16,913 nucleotides of DNA from CAMLOF01 sp041913045 (lineage in GTDB: Bacteria > Pseudomonadota > Gammaproteobacteria > Burkholderiales > Burkholderiaceae_C), in contig JAYSGB010000050.1 in the NCBI GenBank assembly GCA_041913045.1, forward strand, positions 1 to 16,913, read 5' to 3'. The notes under the pieces are model-generated. The model worked only from the letters and a program-made list of their open reading frames with translations. It made no database searches and was not told the DNA's origin. Both the position numbers and the translations under genes were made by a program. Positions within the stretch are counted from its first letter, which is position 1, and every line of letters begins with the position of its first letter. Shown one piece after another: positions 1-6,211 of the stretch.

Positions 1-318
1 ACTGCGGGTCAGTTGCGCGGGAAGCCGGCCGTTGAGGTTCGTGTAGGCGTTCGGGTGTTGACCATGCTGGCCAAGGCGAGGGACTGGTACGAGAAACTCA
101 CCCTGCGCGGGCTGTCCCTGGCCCAAATCTCTCAGGCCGATCAGATCTCCGTCAAGTACGTGGGCCGCATCCTGCAGTTAGCCCTGCTGGCGCCGGACAT
201 CGTGCAAGCCCTGGAGCAGGGCGATTACCCCATGGAGCTGACCGCCACCAAGCTCAGCCGGATGGTGCCACTGCCGATGGACTGGGATGAACAGAGGCAG
301 TTGCTCGGTATGGCCTGA
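1..318 (+). pseudogene. C-terminal part of a recombinase-associated protein, cut by the window edge
   Basis: The frame is open from base 1 and ends with TGA at 316-318, giving 105 visible residues. A TTG at 13 could start a short ORF, but the frame continues upstream without a stop, so this is more likely the tail of a longer gene. The text around LAPDIVQALEQGDYP and the ending PMDWDEQRQLLGMA resembles the conserved C-terminal tail of large serine recombinases (resolvase/invertase type) found in proteobacterial prophages and islands. That tail has a helix-turn-helix-like stretch (SLAQISQADQISVKYVGRIL), then a leucine-rich helix, then a W-x-x-Q-R motif. No catalytic domain is visible here. The family assignment is from memory of the tail motif. 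Whether the upstream gene is intact cannot be seen. Confidence 0.55.
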
Positions 319-465
319 GCGGGCACCAACTCAATCCAAATCGGTGGGCGACTTTGCCATGGTGACCACCGCACAAGCAGCGTGAGAATGGCCACAACGT
401 GCCGTGCCAGTGATCGCCGTTCGGCGGTAGGATAGAAATCAGATCCTTCACATCTGGAGTGCACT

Positions 466-2562
466 GTGCCGAACCTTCGCAGCCTCGCGCTGATCACGGT
501 GCTGATGTTTGCGATTTGCCTACCGTCTCATGCGCGCCGCATCGCGCTGGTTGTGGGCAATGACGCTTACCAGCAAATCGACGCCTTGAAAAACGCGCGC
601 AACGACGCCGAGGCCATGGCACGCGAGCTTCAGAAGGTGGGCTTCACCGTTGCGCGTGCAACCGACGTGAACCGCGACGGGTTGCACAAGGCGATCGATG
701 CATTTGTGGCCCAGGTGGGAAAAGACGATGAGGCCGTCTTTTACTACGCGGGTCACGGCGTTCAAATCGACGCTTCGCCATACCTCCTGCCCGTGGATGT
801 ACGCGCCGACAGCGCGCGTCAGCTCGTGCGCGATGCACTCCCGCTGGAGAGTTTGCTCGCTGATCTGTCCCGGGCGCGCTACGCACTCGTCATTGTTGAT
901 GCTTGTCGGAACAACCCATTCATGACGCGTGGCGTTCGCTCAATAGGCAGCGAGCGCGGACTCAACCCCATAGAGCCGCCCGAGGGCATGGCCGTGATCA
1001 TGTCGGCGGGGCGCGGGCAAACGGCACTCGACTCGCTGGGCCCTGGGGACAAAAGCCCCAACGGTCTGTTTGCCCGTGAGTTCATCCGGCTGATGTCGGT
1101 GCCGGGGATGCAGGTGCGTGATCTTTTGCTGCAAGTGCGCGATTCGGTTGAAAAAAATGCGGCGACCATTGCCCACAAGCAGCGGCCAGCGCTGATCGAT
1201 GAGTCGCGCGGGCAGTTTTACTTCGTCCCTGCCGAGACTGGCCGTACCCAGGCAGTGCCTGTGGCCGAAAACAACGCCATCGAGCTGGCCTTCTGGAACA
1301 GCGTGCAAGACAGCAGCAATGTCGATGAACTCAAGCTTTACTTGCAGCGCTATCCCCAAGGCATGTTTGCTGAGCTTGCCACTGTTCGCATCGCAAGGCT
1401 GCAGACGCACGCCAAAGACCCTGTACCAGGTGCCGTTGCCGGTGCCGGTGCGCTAGCCGGCAACCCCGAAGCACGCCGTCAGATGGACCTTGCGCAGCGC
1501 GGCAACGCGGGTGCCATGGCCCAACTCGGCAACTTCTACCGCGACGGACGGCAGGGTCTCACGCGCGACTTCGCGCTGGCGAAGCAGTGGTACGAAAAAG
1601 GCGCCGATCTCGGTAACCTCGATGCCCTGTCTGGCCTGGCAACCTTGTACGAGCGAGGGTGGGGTGTTGCGGCTGATCCTGCGCATGCCGTCGTGTTGTA
1701 CAAGCGGGCCGCGGAGGGGGGTGACAGCTGCGGAATGAACAACCTGGGCTTGGCCTATGCAGCTGGCATCGGAGGGTTGCAGCGGGACCTGGACCAAGCC
1801 TTGGCGTGGTACCGGCGTGCCGCAGCCATCGGCAACACCTTCAGCATGACGAACATCGGTGGACTGTACGCGTCCGGCAAATCGGTGCCTCGTGACGATG
1901 CCGAAGCCGTTAAGTGGTACCAGAGGGCCGTTGCTGGTGGAGGGGCGTTGGGCATGTGGAAACTGGCCGACATGTACCTGACCGGACGCGGTGGTTTGTC
2001 TCGCGACTACGGCAAAGCCGCAGAGCTGTATCGCCGTGTGGCCGAGAAGGGCGAGAGCGCAGGTTTCAATGGGCTGGCGGTGCTCCATCTCAACGGGTGG
2101 GGTGTCGTTAAAGACGACGCGATGGCGGTCCAGATGTATCGCAAGTCGATGGACTTGGATGATCCGCGTGGCATTGCAGGCACAGGGCTGATGCACCAGC
2201 TGGGCAGAGGCGGGTTGACCCAGGACCTCACCAAGGCCCGAGAACTGTATGAGCGCGCCGCTGCGCGGAACGACAACCTGGCCCTCAGCAACATCGCCTT
2301 CTTTCACCTCAACGGCTGGGCTGGTGTACCGAAGGATCCAGCAAAAGGTGTGGAGCTGTTGACGCGCGCTGCAGACCGCGATTACGCGCGCGCCATGTTC
2401 CACCTGGGCGGCATTTACAAGGAAGGACGATTTGTACCCCAGGACATGCAAGCGTCACGCAGGTGGTACGAGCGCGCAGCTTCATTTGGCGATGAAGCTG
2501 CGAAGAAGGAGCTAGGGCCTGTTAACACATCCTCAGTCCATCAGCGACGAGCACGAAGCTGA
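466..2562 (+). CDS. Secreted caspase-like (peptidase C14) protein with nine Sel1 repeats
   Basis: The product has 698 residues. The start is GTG, with GGAG at 455-458 seven bases upstream. Residues 1-24 look like a Sec signal peptide (hydrophobic core ALITVLMFAICLP, likely cleavage after SHA), so the protein should act in the periplasm or outside the cell. Residues 25-260 form a caspase-fold domain: IALVVGNDAY is the first strand, the catalytic His is H97 in YYAGHG, and the catalytic Cys is C147 in DACRNNPF. Residues about 347-683 hold nine Sel1-like repeats with alternating G-x-G-x-x-x-D-x-x-x-A motifs, a solenoid that usually binds protein partners. Such proteins are predicted cysteine proteases; the substrate is unknown. 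The last ~16 codons (from 2515) come from an inserted IS, so a few native C-terminal residues have been replaced, but the ninth repeat is complete. No operon partner is visible. Confidence 0.9.
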   Translation: MPNLRSLALITVLMFAICLPSHARRIALVVGNDAYQQIDALKNARNDAEAMARELQKVGFTVARATDVNRDGLHKAIDAFVAQVGKDDEAVFYYAGHGVQIDASPYLLPVDVRADSARQLVRDALPLESLLADLSRARYALVIVDACRNNPFMTRGVRSIGSERGLNPIEPPEGMAVIMSAGRGQTALDSLGPGDKSPNGLFAREFIRLMSVPGMQVRDLLLQVRDSVEKNAATIAHKQRPALIDESRGQFYFVPAETGRTQAVPVAENNAIELAFWNSVQDSSNVDELKLYLQRYPQGMFAELATVRIARLQTHAKDPVPGAVAGAGALAGNPEARRQMDLAQRGNAGAMAQLGNFYRDGRQGLTRDFALAKQWYEKGADLGNLDALSGLATLYERGWGVAADPAHAVVLYKRAAEGGDSCGMNNLGLAYAAGIGGLQRDLDQALAWYRRAAAIGNTFSMTNIGGLYASGKSVPRDDAEAVKWYQRAVAGGGALGMWKLADMYLTGRGGLSRDYGKAAELYRRVAEKGESAGFNGLAVLHLNGWGVVKDDAMAVQMYRKSMDLDDPRGIAGTGLMHQLGRGGLTQDLTKARELYERAAARNDNLALSNIAFFHLNGWAGVPKDPAKGVELLTRAADRDYARAMFHLGGIYKEGRFVPQDMQASRRWYERAASFGDEAAKKELGPVNTSSVHQRRARS

Positions 2563-3025
2563 TGAAGCCCAGGAACATGAGGTCGAGTTTCTCGAACCGC
2601 GAGAAGATACGTCGATAGCCTTTGAGTCGACGGAACAACCGCTCCACCTCATTGCGGCGCTTGTACATCTCGCGGTCGTACTCCCACGGTTCGATCCGCG
2701 TCTTCATTGGTGGCACCACCGGAATGAAACCCAGATCCAGTGCCAGCTGCCGTGTCTCGTTGCCTCCGTAGGCGCGGTCCATCAACAAATGCACTGGCCT
2801 GCTGGTGGGCCCAAGACTGCTGAGCAGGCGCCGGCCTTCGGGTGCGTCGTGTGCCTGCCCAGGCGAGAGGCAAAACGTCACGGCCGTTCGAGCATCCGCG
2901 GCAACCATATGAATCTTGGTGTTCCATCCGCCTCGCGACTTTCCGATGGACTGCGGACCGTTTTTTTTAGTGCCCCTGTGCCGTCGGGATGGACACAGGC
3001 CATCGCATCCGACACCGACGTTCAA
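2515..3025 (-). mobile_element. IS5-family insertion sequence, truncated at its 5' side
   Basis: The transposase-stop side is preserved. The terminal sequence GGGCCTGTTAACA begins at about 2515 and the transposase stop lies within it. Transposase similarity ends abruptly at about 3021-3025, where an H-NS-like reading frame begins on the other strand. No matching inverted copy of the terminal sequence is present further right, so roughly the first part of the element (orfA region and left end) is missing. The left junction sits inside the last codons of the caspase-Sel1 gene. No target duplication can be confirmed because one end is gone. The precise IS name would need a comparison with ISfinder. 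Confidence 0.8.
2522..3025 (-). pseudogene. IS5-family transposase, C-terminal part with internal -1 frameshift
   Basis: The C-terminal half of a DDE transposase is readable: QSIGKSRGGWNTKIH, the second catalytic Asp in LLMDRAYGG, and the catalytic Glu in RRNEVERLFRRLKGYRRIF, ending in FVLVADGLRMC. Upstream of 2968 the homologous text (TSVSDAMACVHPDGTGALKK) is in another frame. The two frames meet at eight A residues on the minus strand (2961-2968), where a -1 shift on A AAA AAA joins them. Several IS5-family subgroups make their full transposase by frameshifting between two ORFs, so this may be the original programmed site and not damage. The N-terminal domain and probably the first catalytic Asp are missing at the 3021-3025 breakpoint, so the protein should be inactive. 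Confidence 0.85.
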
Positions 3026-3188
3026 AAAGGAGCCGCTCAGCGAATCGAGATTTCAGGATCTGTTGTCTAGGGCGGGAGCTTTTTTTGCAGACGCCGAACG
3101 TGACGTCGAGGGTGAGCGTGCGGCCATGATCCAGGAAATTTTGCAAACGCTGGATCGCTATGGATTGACCGTTGCGGACCTGAAGTAG
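3026..3188 (+). pseudogene. H-NS-family N-terminal (oligomerisation) fragment
   Basis: An open frame runs into this segment from within the IS, but only the part from about 3026 looks native. It reads FKKEPLSESRFQDLLSRAG, then an acidic helix rich in A, E and R, and ends QTLDRYGLTVADLK followed by TAG. The Y-G-L-T-x-x-D-L signature is typical of the end of the H-NS/MvaT-like oligomerisation helix in betaproteobacterial H-NS proteins. There the AT-hook-like DNA-binding domain (motif near GKTWSGRGR) would normally follow. It does not follow here in any frame in the next 100 bases. The 5' end is lost at the IS junction. This is therefore a double-truncated remnant. If translated from an internal start it could at most oligomerise with intact H-NS. 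Confidence 0.55.
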
Positions 3189-3315
3189 TTCACTTCCAGC
3201 TTGGTAGACACCGCAAACCTCTCAGACCTTCACAGCGCTGAATCTTGAATTCCTTGGTCGGGGCGTCTGGACCAACCAAACACCGGCAAGAAACAAGCCC
3301 TGGGTCCACCCCAAG

Positions 3316-4074
3316 TCATCGCTCATTGCTCCCGGCCTTCACCAAGTTGAGCGCCGCACTCGGCGACATCCCCGAGCCAATAATCGACTGAAGCACAGAA
3401 ATCCATTCGAGCAGATCGGGTTGCTCGGACTTGCTGAGCTTGAGTCGCTTGTCTAGCGCATCAGAGCTCTCCACCCCAGAGGCCACCCTGATCCAATCCG
3501 TCTTTTGGACAGGGTTGTCGAACCCGTGTCTGTCTCTGGGCCATTTTCCCCCCAACGTCCCCATTATCTTTTCGTGGGCTTGATCATCATCCAGGGCCTG
3601 TCTAAGCGTCGGCCATTGCAGGTGAACAATGATGTGCGAGTCCTGTATGCGCCCGATGGCCAGCATGTAGACGCCAGGAACCTCCTCATCCGTTGGTTTC
3701 TCCGGAGCGGCAGATTTCTCCGGTGGTGCAAATCCCCAGGCCCTTGAGAGTACGTCCCATGTCGGGTTGCTCAGACTGAGCTGTTCAACGAACTTCGCAA
3801 CAGGGCTGACGTCATACGCGTCTTGCACCACGTGCAACACCGTGCCAGGTATGAGCTGAAGTGCTTGCGAGCCATCTGGATGACGAACCAGCTTCAAACC
3901 CAGTGCCGCAGCCACACAAAGAATGGCCTCAGTCGAGAGTTTGCGCCTACCAGAAAGACCTGCGTGCAGGTTTCCGCTGTCGATACCCGCGTCCTCGGCG
4001 ATGGCCTTCAGTGAGCGGTGAGGGTGATTGCGCACCAGCAGGCTGAGTATTTCAACGTTGGACAGAGGTGGCAT
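3316..4074 (-). CDS. XRE-like helix-turn-helix regulator with unknown C-terminal domain
   Basis: I chose the ATG at 4072-4074 (252 residues). The frame stays open to 4182, but the extra 36 residues (Cys-, His- and Arg-rich) do not look like a protein N-terminus. Residues about 18-61 form a lambda-repressor-type helix-turn-helix: SLKAIAEDAGIDSGNLHAGL and then KLSTEAILCVAAALGLKL, the usual helix 4-5 pattern. This predicts a sequence-specific DNA-binding repressor. Residues 70-252 are not recognised. They include a Pro/Glu/Lys-rich linker (about 125-140) and an alpha/beta region with VYMLAIGRIQDSHIIVHLQW. The gene diverges from the unknown gene at 4631, and a short inverted repeat sits just upstream of its start. 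A role in controlling itself or its neighbour is inference from position. No strong Shine-Dalgarno precedes the start. Confidence 0.75.
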   Translation of the reverse strand: MPPLSNVEILSLLVRNHPHRSLKAIAEDAGIDSGNLHAGLSGRRKLSTEAILCVAAALGLKLVRHPDGSQALQLIPGTVLHVVQDAYDVSPVAKFVEQLSLSNPTWDVLSRAWGFAPPEKSAAPEKPTDEEVPGVYMLAIGRIQDSHIIVHLQWPTLRQALDDDQAHEKIMGTLGGKWPRDRHGFDNPVQKTDWIRVASGVESSDALDKRLKLSKSEQPDLLEWISVLQSIIGSGMSPSAALNLVKAGSNER

Positions 4075-4081
4075 GGTGCTG

Positions 4082-4100
4082 TGACTCAAAAATTCAGTCA
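4082..4100. promoter_or_regulatory. Possible operator (inverted repeat) upstream of the XRE regulator
   Basis: TGACT (4082-4086) and AGTCA (4096-4100) form an inverted repeat with a 9-base spacer, 8 bases upstream of the regulator's start codon. On the minus strand a TAAAAT-like -10 element lies just beyond it. The position suits autoregulation by a helix-turn-helix repressor. A 5-bp arm is short enough to occur by chance. Confidence 0.25.
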
Positions 4101-4368
4101 ATTTTACAAAGCACTGTATGCGCCCAAGGGGATGCTGTAAACAGCGAGCCGGCGCATGTCCAACCCTACGGCAGATCGACATGGCGCATAGGCGGACGAG
4201 CCTCGCCTGCTCGCCTGTGCAGTGAGAAAGTTTCTGCTGGCCCTGGCGCCTCAGTCTAGGCCCCTGGGCCCAGAAAGGAACACGTTGTACGAGAAGGCTG
4301 AAGGAAGCTAGGTTAGAAACTCGAGAAACTTTGCGACATAATAAAGTTGTTTAGAAGACACATATATG

Positions 4369-4397
4369 TTGACAAATCCGAGGAATGACAATATAGT
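4369..4397 (+). promoter_or_regulatory. Strong sigma-70-type promoter for the gene at 4631
   Basis: TTGACA at 4369-4374 is the exact -35 consensus. TATAGT at 4392-4397 matches the -10 consensus at five of six positions. The spacer is exactly 17 bp. The surrounding sequence is AT-rich, unlike the rest of the window. Transcription would start at about 4403-4405. The only plausible gene downstream on this strand starts at 4631, so the transcript would have a leader of about 230 nt. Confidence 0.75.
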
Positions 4398-4403
4398 CTA
4401 GTC

Positions 4404-4630
4404 ATTGCAACACACAAAAGAGGTTTTAGCGTGTTGTGACTGTTGAGGGCTAGCCGATCAACTTGAGTGTGTAGGGGGGGGCCTCGTACCGTGCCAAGAG
4501 GCTTAACCGCTGGTGGGGCCTTGAGCCTGAGTGACTGGGTGTTGTGTAGCAACTCCTTGCTTTTTACAGAAAGCAAAAACTGATCAATCGGGGGATGGTC
4601 CTCCGAGTAACACTTTGGAGTAATTTACTT
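4404..4630 (+). other. Long structured leader, or small RNA, between promoter and gene
   Basis: No ORF with convincing coding character fills these 227 bases. The first 40 bases fold as a hairpin: GTCA, bulge TTG, CAACAC, then AAAA-GAGG-TTTT as tip, closing with GTGTTG and TGAC (4401-4440). A second hairpin has arms GTTGA and TCAAC (4442-4462). GCCTC and GAGGC can pair at about 4481-4502, next to a run of eight G (4474-4481). TTGCTTT and AAAGCAA pair just before the gene at about 4556-4576. This could be a regulatory leader or a separate small RNA. It matches no riboswitch class I recognise. Confidence 0.35.
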
Positions 4631-5236
4631 ATGTTTCAACAAAACAGTGGCCTCAACAGCATTGGCCCAGCTATCACCATCGCGGATGTTGCGAAAGCCA
4701 TCATCGTGAACCAGGGAGATTTTGCGCAGAGCGTTCACGAGGAGGCTGGGTCAGCTGGTGCCGATGTCCCCGTGTTGTTCGGCATCTTTGGTCGGTGCAA
4801 GTTTGATGGCAGCCAGCCAAGACCGGGCCCGGTTGACCTGGCGTGCGAGATTCACCAACTTAAGAACACGCATGCCATCACGGTCAAGCTCAAGCTCGGT
4901 CCGGATGTGCTGTACTACCTGGCCGACCCGTCAGACAAAAGCATCTGGCAGGTGCTGGATGCTTGGAGCGATGCTGGCGTCATCAAGGTGGGTGTTGCAG
5001 ACGGCGTGCAAGGTGTGGCGACGATTTACACACGGCCCTTTATCTTGCCCCGTGGAGCGGAAAAGCTCAGAGACATGGCGTGGTTCTCGGATTTCTATGC
5101 GTCGCATTTCAAGGTCGAGGCTGCCTCGGCCTTGCTCAACAAGACGCTGGTCAATGATGTGATGGGCACGGTGGGCTATGTCCCATTCGTTGGCCATGCT
5201 ACGGGCGCCATCATCAGCAGCGAAAAGCTGCATTGA
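4631..5236 (+). CDS. Unrecognised 201-residue protein in its own transcription unit
   Basis: The ATG at 4631 is preferred over an in-frame ATG at 4595 because GGAG (4617-4620) lies 10 bases before it; the earlier ATG directly abuts a run of G. The protein has no signal peptide and no clear membrane helix. It is mixed alpha/beta with regularly spaced hydrophobic strands (PVLFGIFGRCKFDG, HAITVKLKLGPDVLYYLAD, GVQGVATIYTRPFILP) and a glycine-rich hydrophobic tail (VMGTVGYVPFVGHATGAI) before SSEKLH. I recognise no family or catalytic motif. It is flanked by a near-consensus promoter 230 bp upstream and a strong GC hairpin 13 bp after the stop. It diverges from the XRE regulator. Codon use and GC are similar to the core genes, so it is probably a real, expressed protein. 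Function is unknown. Confidence 0.75.
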   Translation: MFQQNSGLNSIGPAITIADVAKAIIVNQGDFAQSVHEEAGSAGADVPVLFGIFGRCKFDGSQPRPGPVDLACEIHQLKNTHAITVKLKLGPDVLYYLADPSDKSIWQVLDAWSDAGVIKVGVADGVQGVATIYTRPFILPRGAEKLRDMAWFSDFYASHFKVEAASALLNKTLVNDVMGTVGYVPFVGHATGAIISSEKLH

Positions 5237-5249
5237 CGAGGCCTTGAAC

Positions 5250-5272
5250 GGAAGGGGGGCGTCCCCCCTTCC
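5250..5272 (+). terminator. Hairpin terminator after the unknown gene
   Basis: GGAAGGGGGG (5250-5259) and CCCCCCTTCC (5263-5272) form a perfect 10-bp stem with the 3-base loop CGT, 13 bp after the stop codon at 5236. The downstream T tract is weak and interrupted (GATTTCTTTCG at about 5280-5290). It may still terminate, or stabilise the 3' end of the mRNA. Being symmetrical, it could serve either strand, but only the plus strand has a gene leading into it. Confidence 0.65.
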
Positions 5273-5711
5273 GACCGCTGATTTCTTTCGACACCAGTCA
5301 CGTACAGCCCGCTCATATCCAGCGGCTCCAAGGTGCCTGTTTGATTCGACACCGAAGCATGGGGCTCTTTGCACCTCCTGTGCCTTAGAAGTAATTCTCC
5401 GGCCGAAGCAAGCTTGTTCTTCAAACTCGGGTTGGTAACCGACATGCCATTGGGTTGGAAAGCTGAACGCAGCCTCGACGCAAGGCCGGTTGAAAGCATG
5501 CGGGCGCCGCAGTATGTGAAATGGCTGACCTCGAAGCCTTTGAGGTCAGGGGAGGCCGCCAGACATCGGGATCGATAGTGCCGTATTGGCCCTCACCCCT
5601 GAGATCAAGGGGGTGGAAACGTTTTTGTTGAAACCGGCTAAGTTCCGCTAACAGGTACCCACAAACCCAGACGGCGACGCAAAGGCTAACGGCCACTCGC
5701 GTGGCCATTGC
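5273..5711. other. Gene-poor stretch with two hairpins
   Basis: I see no convincing gene here on either strand; the open frames are short, overlap each other and have no start context. CTGACCTC (5525-5532) pairs with GAGGTCAG (5542-5549) over a 9-base loop. CACCCC (5594-5599) pairs with GGGGTG (about 5610-5615). Direct repeats of a GAAAC type occur at 5616-5634. The segment lies between an isolated transcription unit and decayed small ORFs, as expected for an island scar. A structured RNA cannot be excluded. Confidence 0.4.
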
Positions 5712-5870
5712 ATGCAGGTCTCTCTACCTCGCGACGAAGACTCTCACTCCGGGTGGTACTTGCACAAGTGCAAAGCGCGCTTCTTGCAGATGCGGCACGG
5801 CGAACTGGACGAACCAGTTCATCGTCGCTCGGGTTGTAGCAGCGCATGGGCATGGGCCTGCCGTTGGTGA
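5712..5870 (+). CDS. Possible small or broken ORF, 52 residues
   Basis: ATG at 5712 to TGA at 5868-5870. Its central part (SHSGWYLHKCKARFLQMRHG and then ELDEP) looks more like real protein than the flanking text: charged and hydrophobic residues alternate sensibly. The C-terminus becomes Trp/Ala/Cys-rich and unlikely, and there it overlaps the next ORF in a different frame. No ribosome binding site is seen. The most economical reading is a decayed gene that shifts frame near 5845. No family is recognised. Confidence 0.2.
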   Translation: MQVSLPRDEDSHSGWYLHKCKARFLQMRHGELDEPVHRRSGCSSAWAWACRW

Positions 5871-6040
5871 GCCTGGTCACCTTGATCATCGCCAACCGCA
5901 AGCTCAAGCGCGGCGGGGTAACGACCTGGGATGCAGACGGCGGCTACGAGGTTGTGCACCGCCCAGTCGGTGTCGGCCGGACCTTGGCGGCCATCGCGTT
6001 CTTCGTGGTGTTCCTCATGCTTGTTGGTGCGGGGTCCTGA
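5846..6040 (+). CDS. Possible small membrane protein, 64 residues
   Basis: ATG at 5846 (or 5852) to TGA at 6038-6040. It has two hydrophobic segments: LPLVSLVTLIIA (about residues 5-16) and LAAIAFFVVFLMLVGA (about 47-62). A polar stretch between them reads NRKLKRGGVTTWDADGGYEV. A two-helix hairpin in the inner membrane is plausible. Its frame is closed by TAG at 5837-5839 and there is no clear Shine-Dalgarno. It may be a genuine small protein or the 3' part of the broken ORF that overlaps its start. Function is unknown. Confidence 0.3.
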   Translation: MGMGLPLVSLVTLIIANRKLKRGGVTTWDADGGYEVVHRPVGVGRTLAAIAFFVVFLMLVGAGS

Positions 6041-6092
6041 CCGGCGCTCACGCAGAAGCCAACCAGACATCCCCAGGCAACGGGGGCAAGCC

Positions 6093-6101
6093 TGTGGATA
6101 A
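6093..6101 (-). other. Single consensus DnaA-box sequence
   Basis: TTATCCACA reads on the minus strand (TGTGGATAA on plus), an exact DnaA-box match. No second box, AT-rich unwinding region or replication gene is near, so this is not an origin. It lies 110 bp upstream of the SRAP gene; regulation by DnaA is possible but unsupported, and a 9-mer match can be chance. Confidence 0.25.
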
Positions 6102-6211
6102 GCCTAGGGGAAGCAACCTAAGTGCTTGTCCGGCAACGGTTCCAGGTCCGCTGCTCAAACGGCAGGCACCTCAGGGAAACGTATCGGTTGCTGCTCCAGC
6201 ACAATGGGCGC

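Noticed and set aside
1453..2451. 332-residue open frame on the minus strand opposite the Sel1 repeats
   Set aside because: It is an antisense shadow of the repeats: His/Gln-rich text, no domain, no start context.
1464..2500. Tandem DNA repeats or a CRISPR-like array in the Sel1 region
   Set aside because: The periodicity of about 108 bp exists only at protein level; the nucleotide units have diverged and show no spacers.
466..2562. Caspase gene as part of a known CRISPR-linked or gasdermin defence system
   Set aside because: No gasdermin, CRISPR or Cas gene lies nearby, and the signal peptide sends the protein out of the cytoplasm.
4313..4576. 87-residue open frame on the minus strand
   Set aside because: It crosses the consensus promoter and structured leader, has no ribosome binding site and no protein-like pattern.
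4404..4630. Retron or reverse-transcriptase-associated RNA
   Set aside because: The leader is structured, but the downstream protein has no reverse transcriptase motif (no YxDD).
6093..6101. Replication origin suggested by a DnaA box
   Set aside because: A single box without repeats, AT-rich DNA or a replication gene is not an origin.
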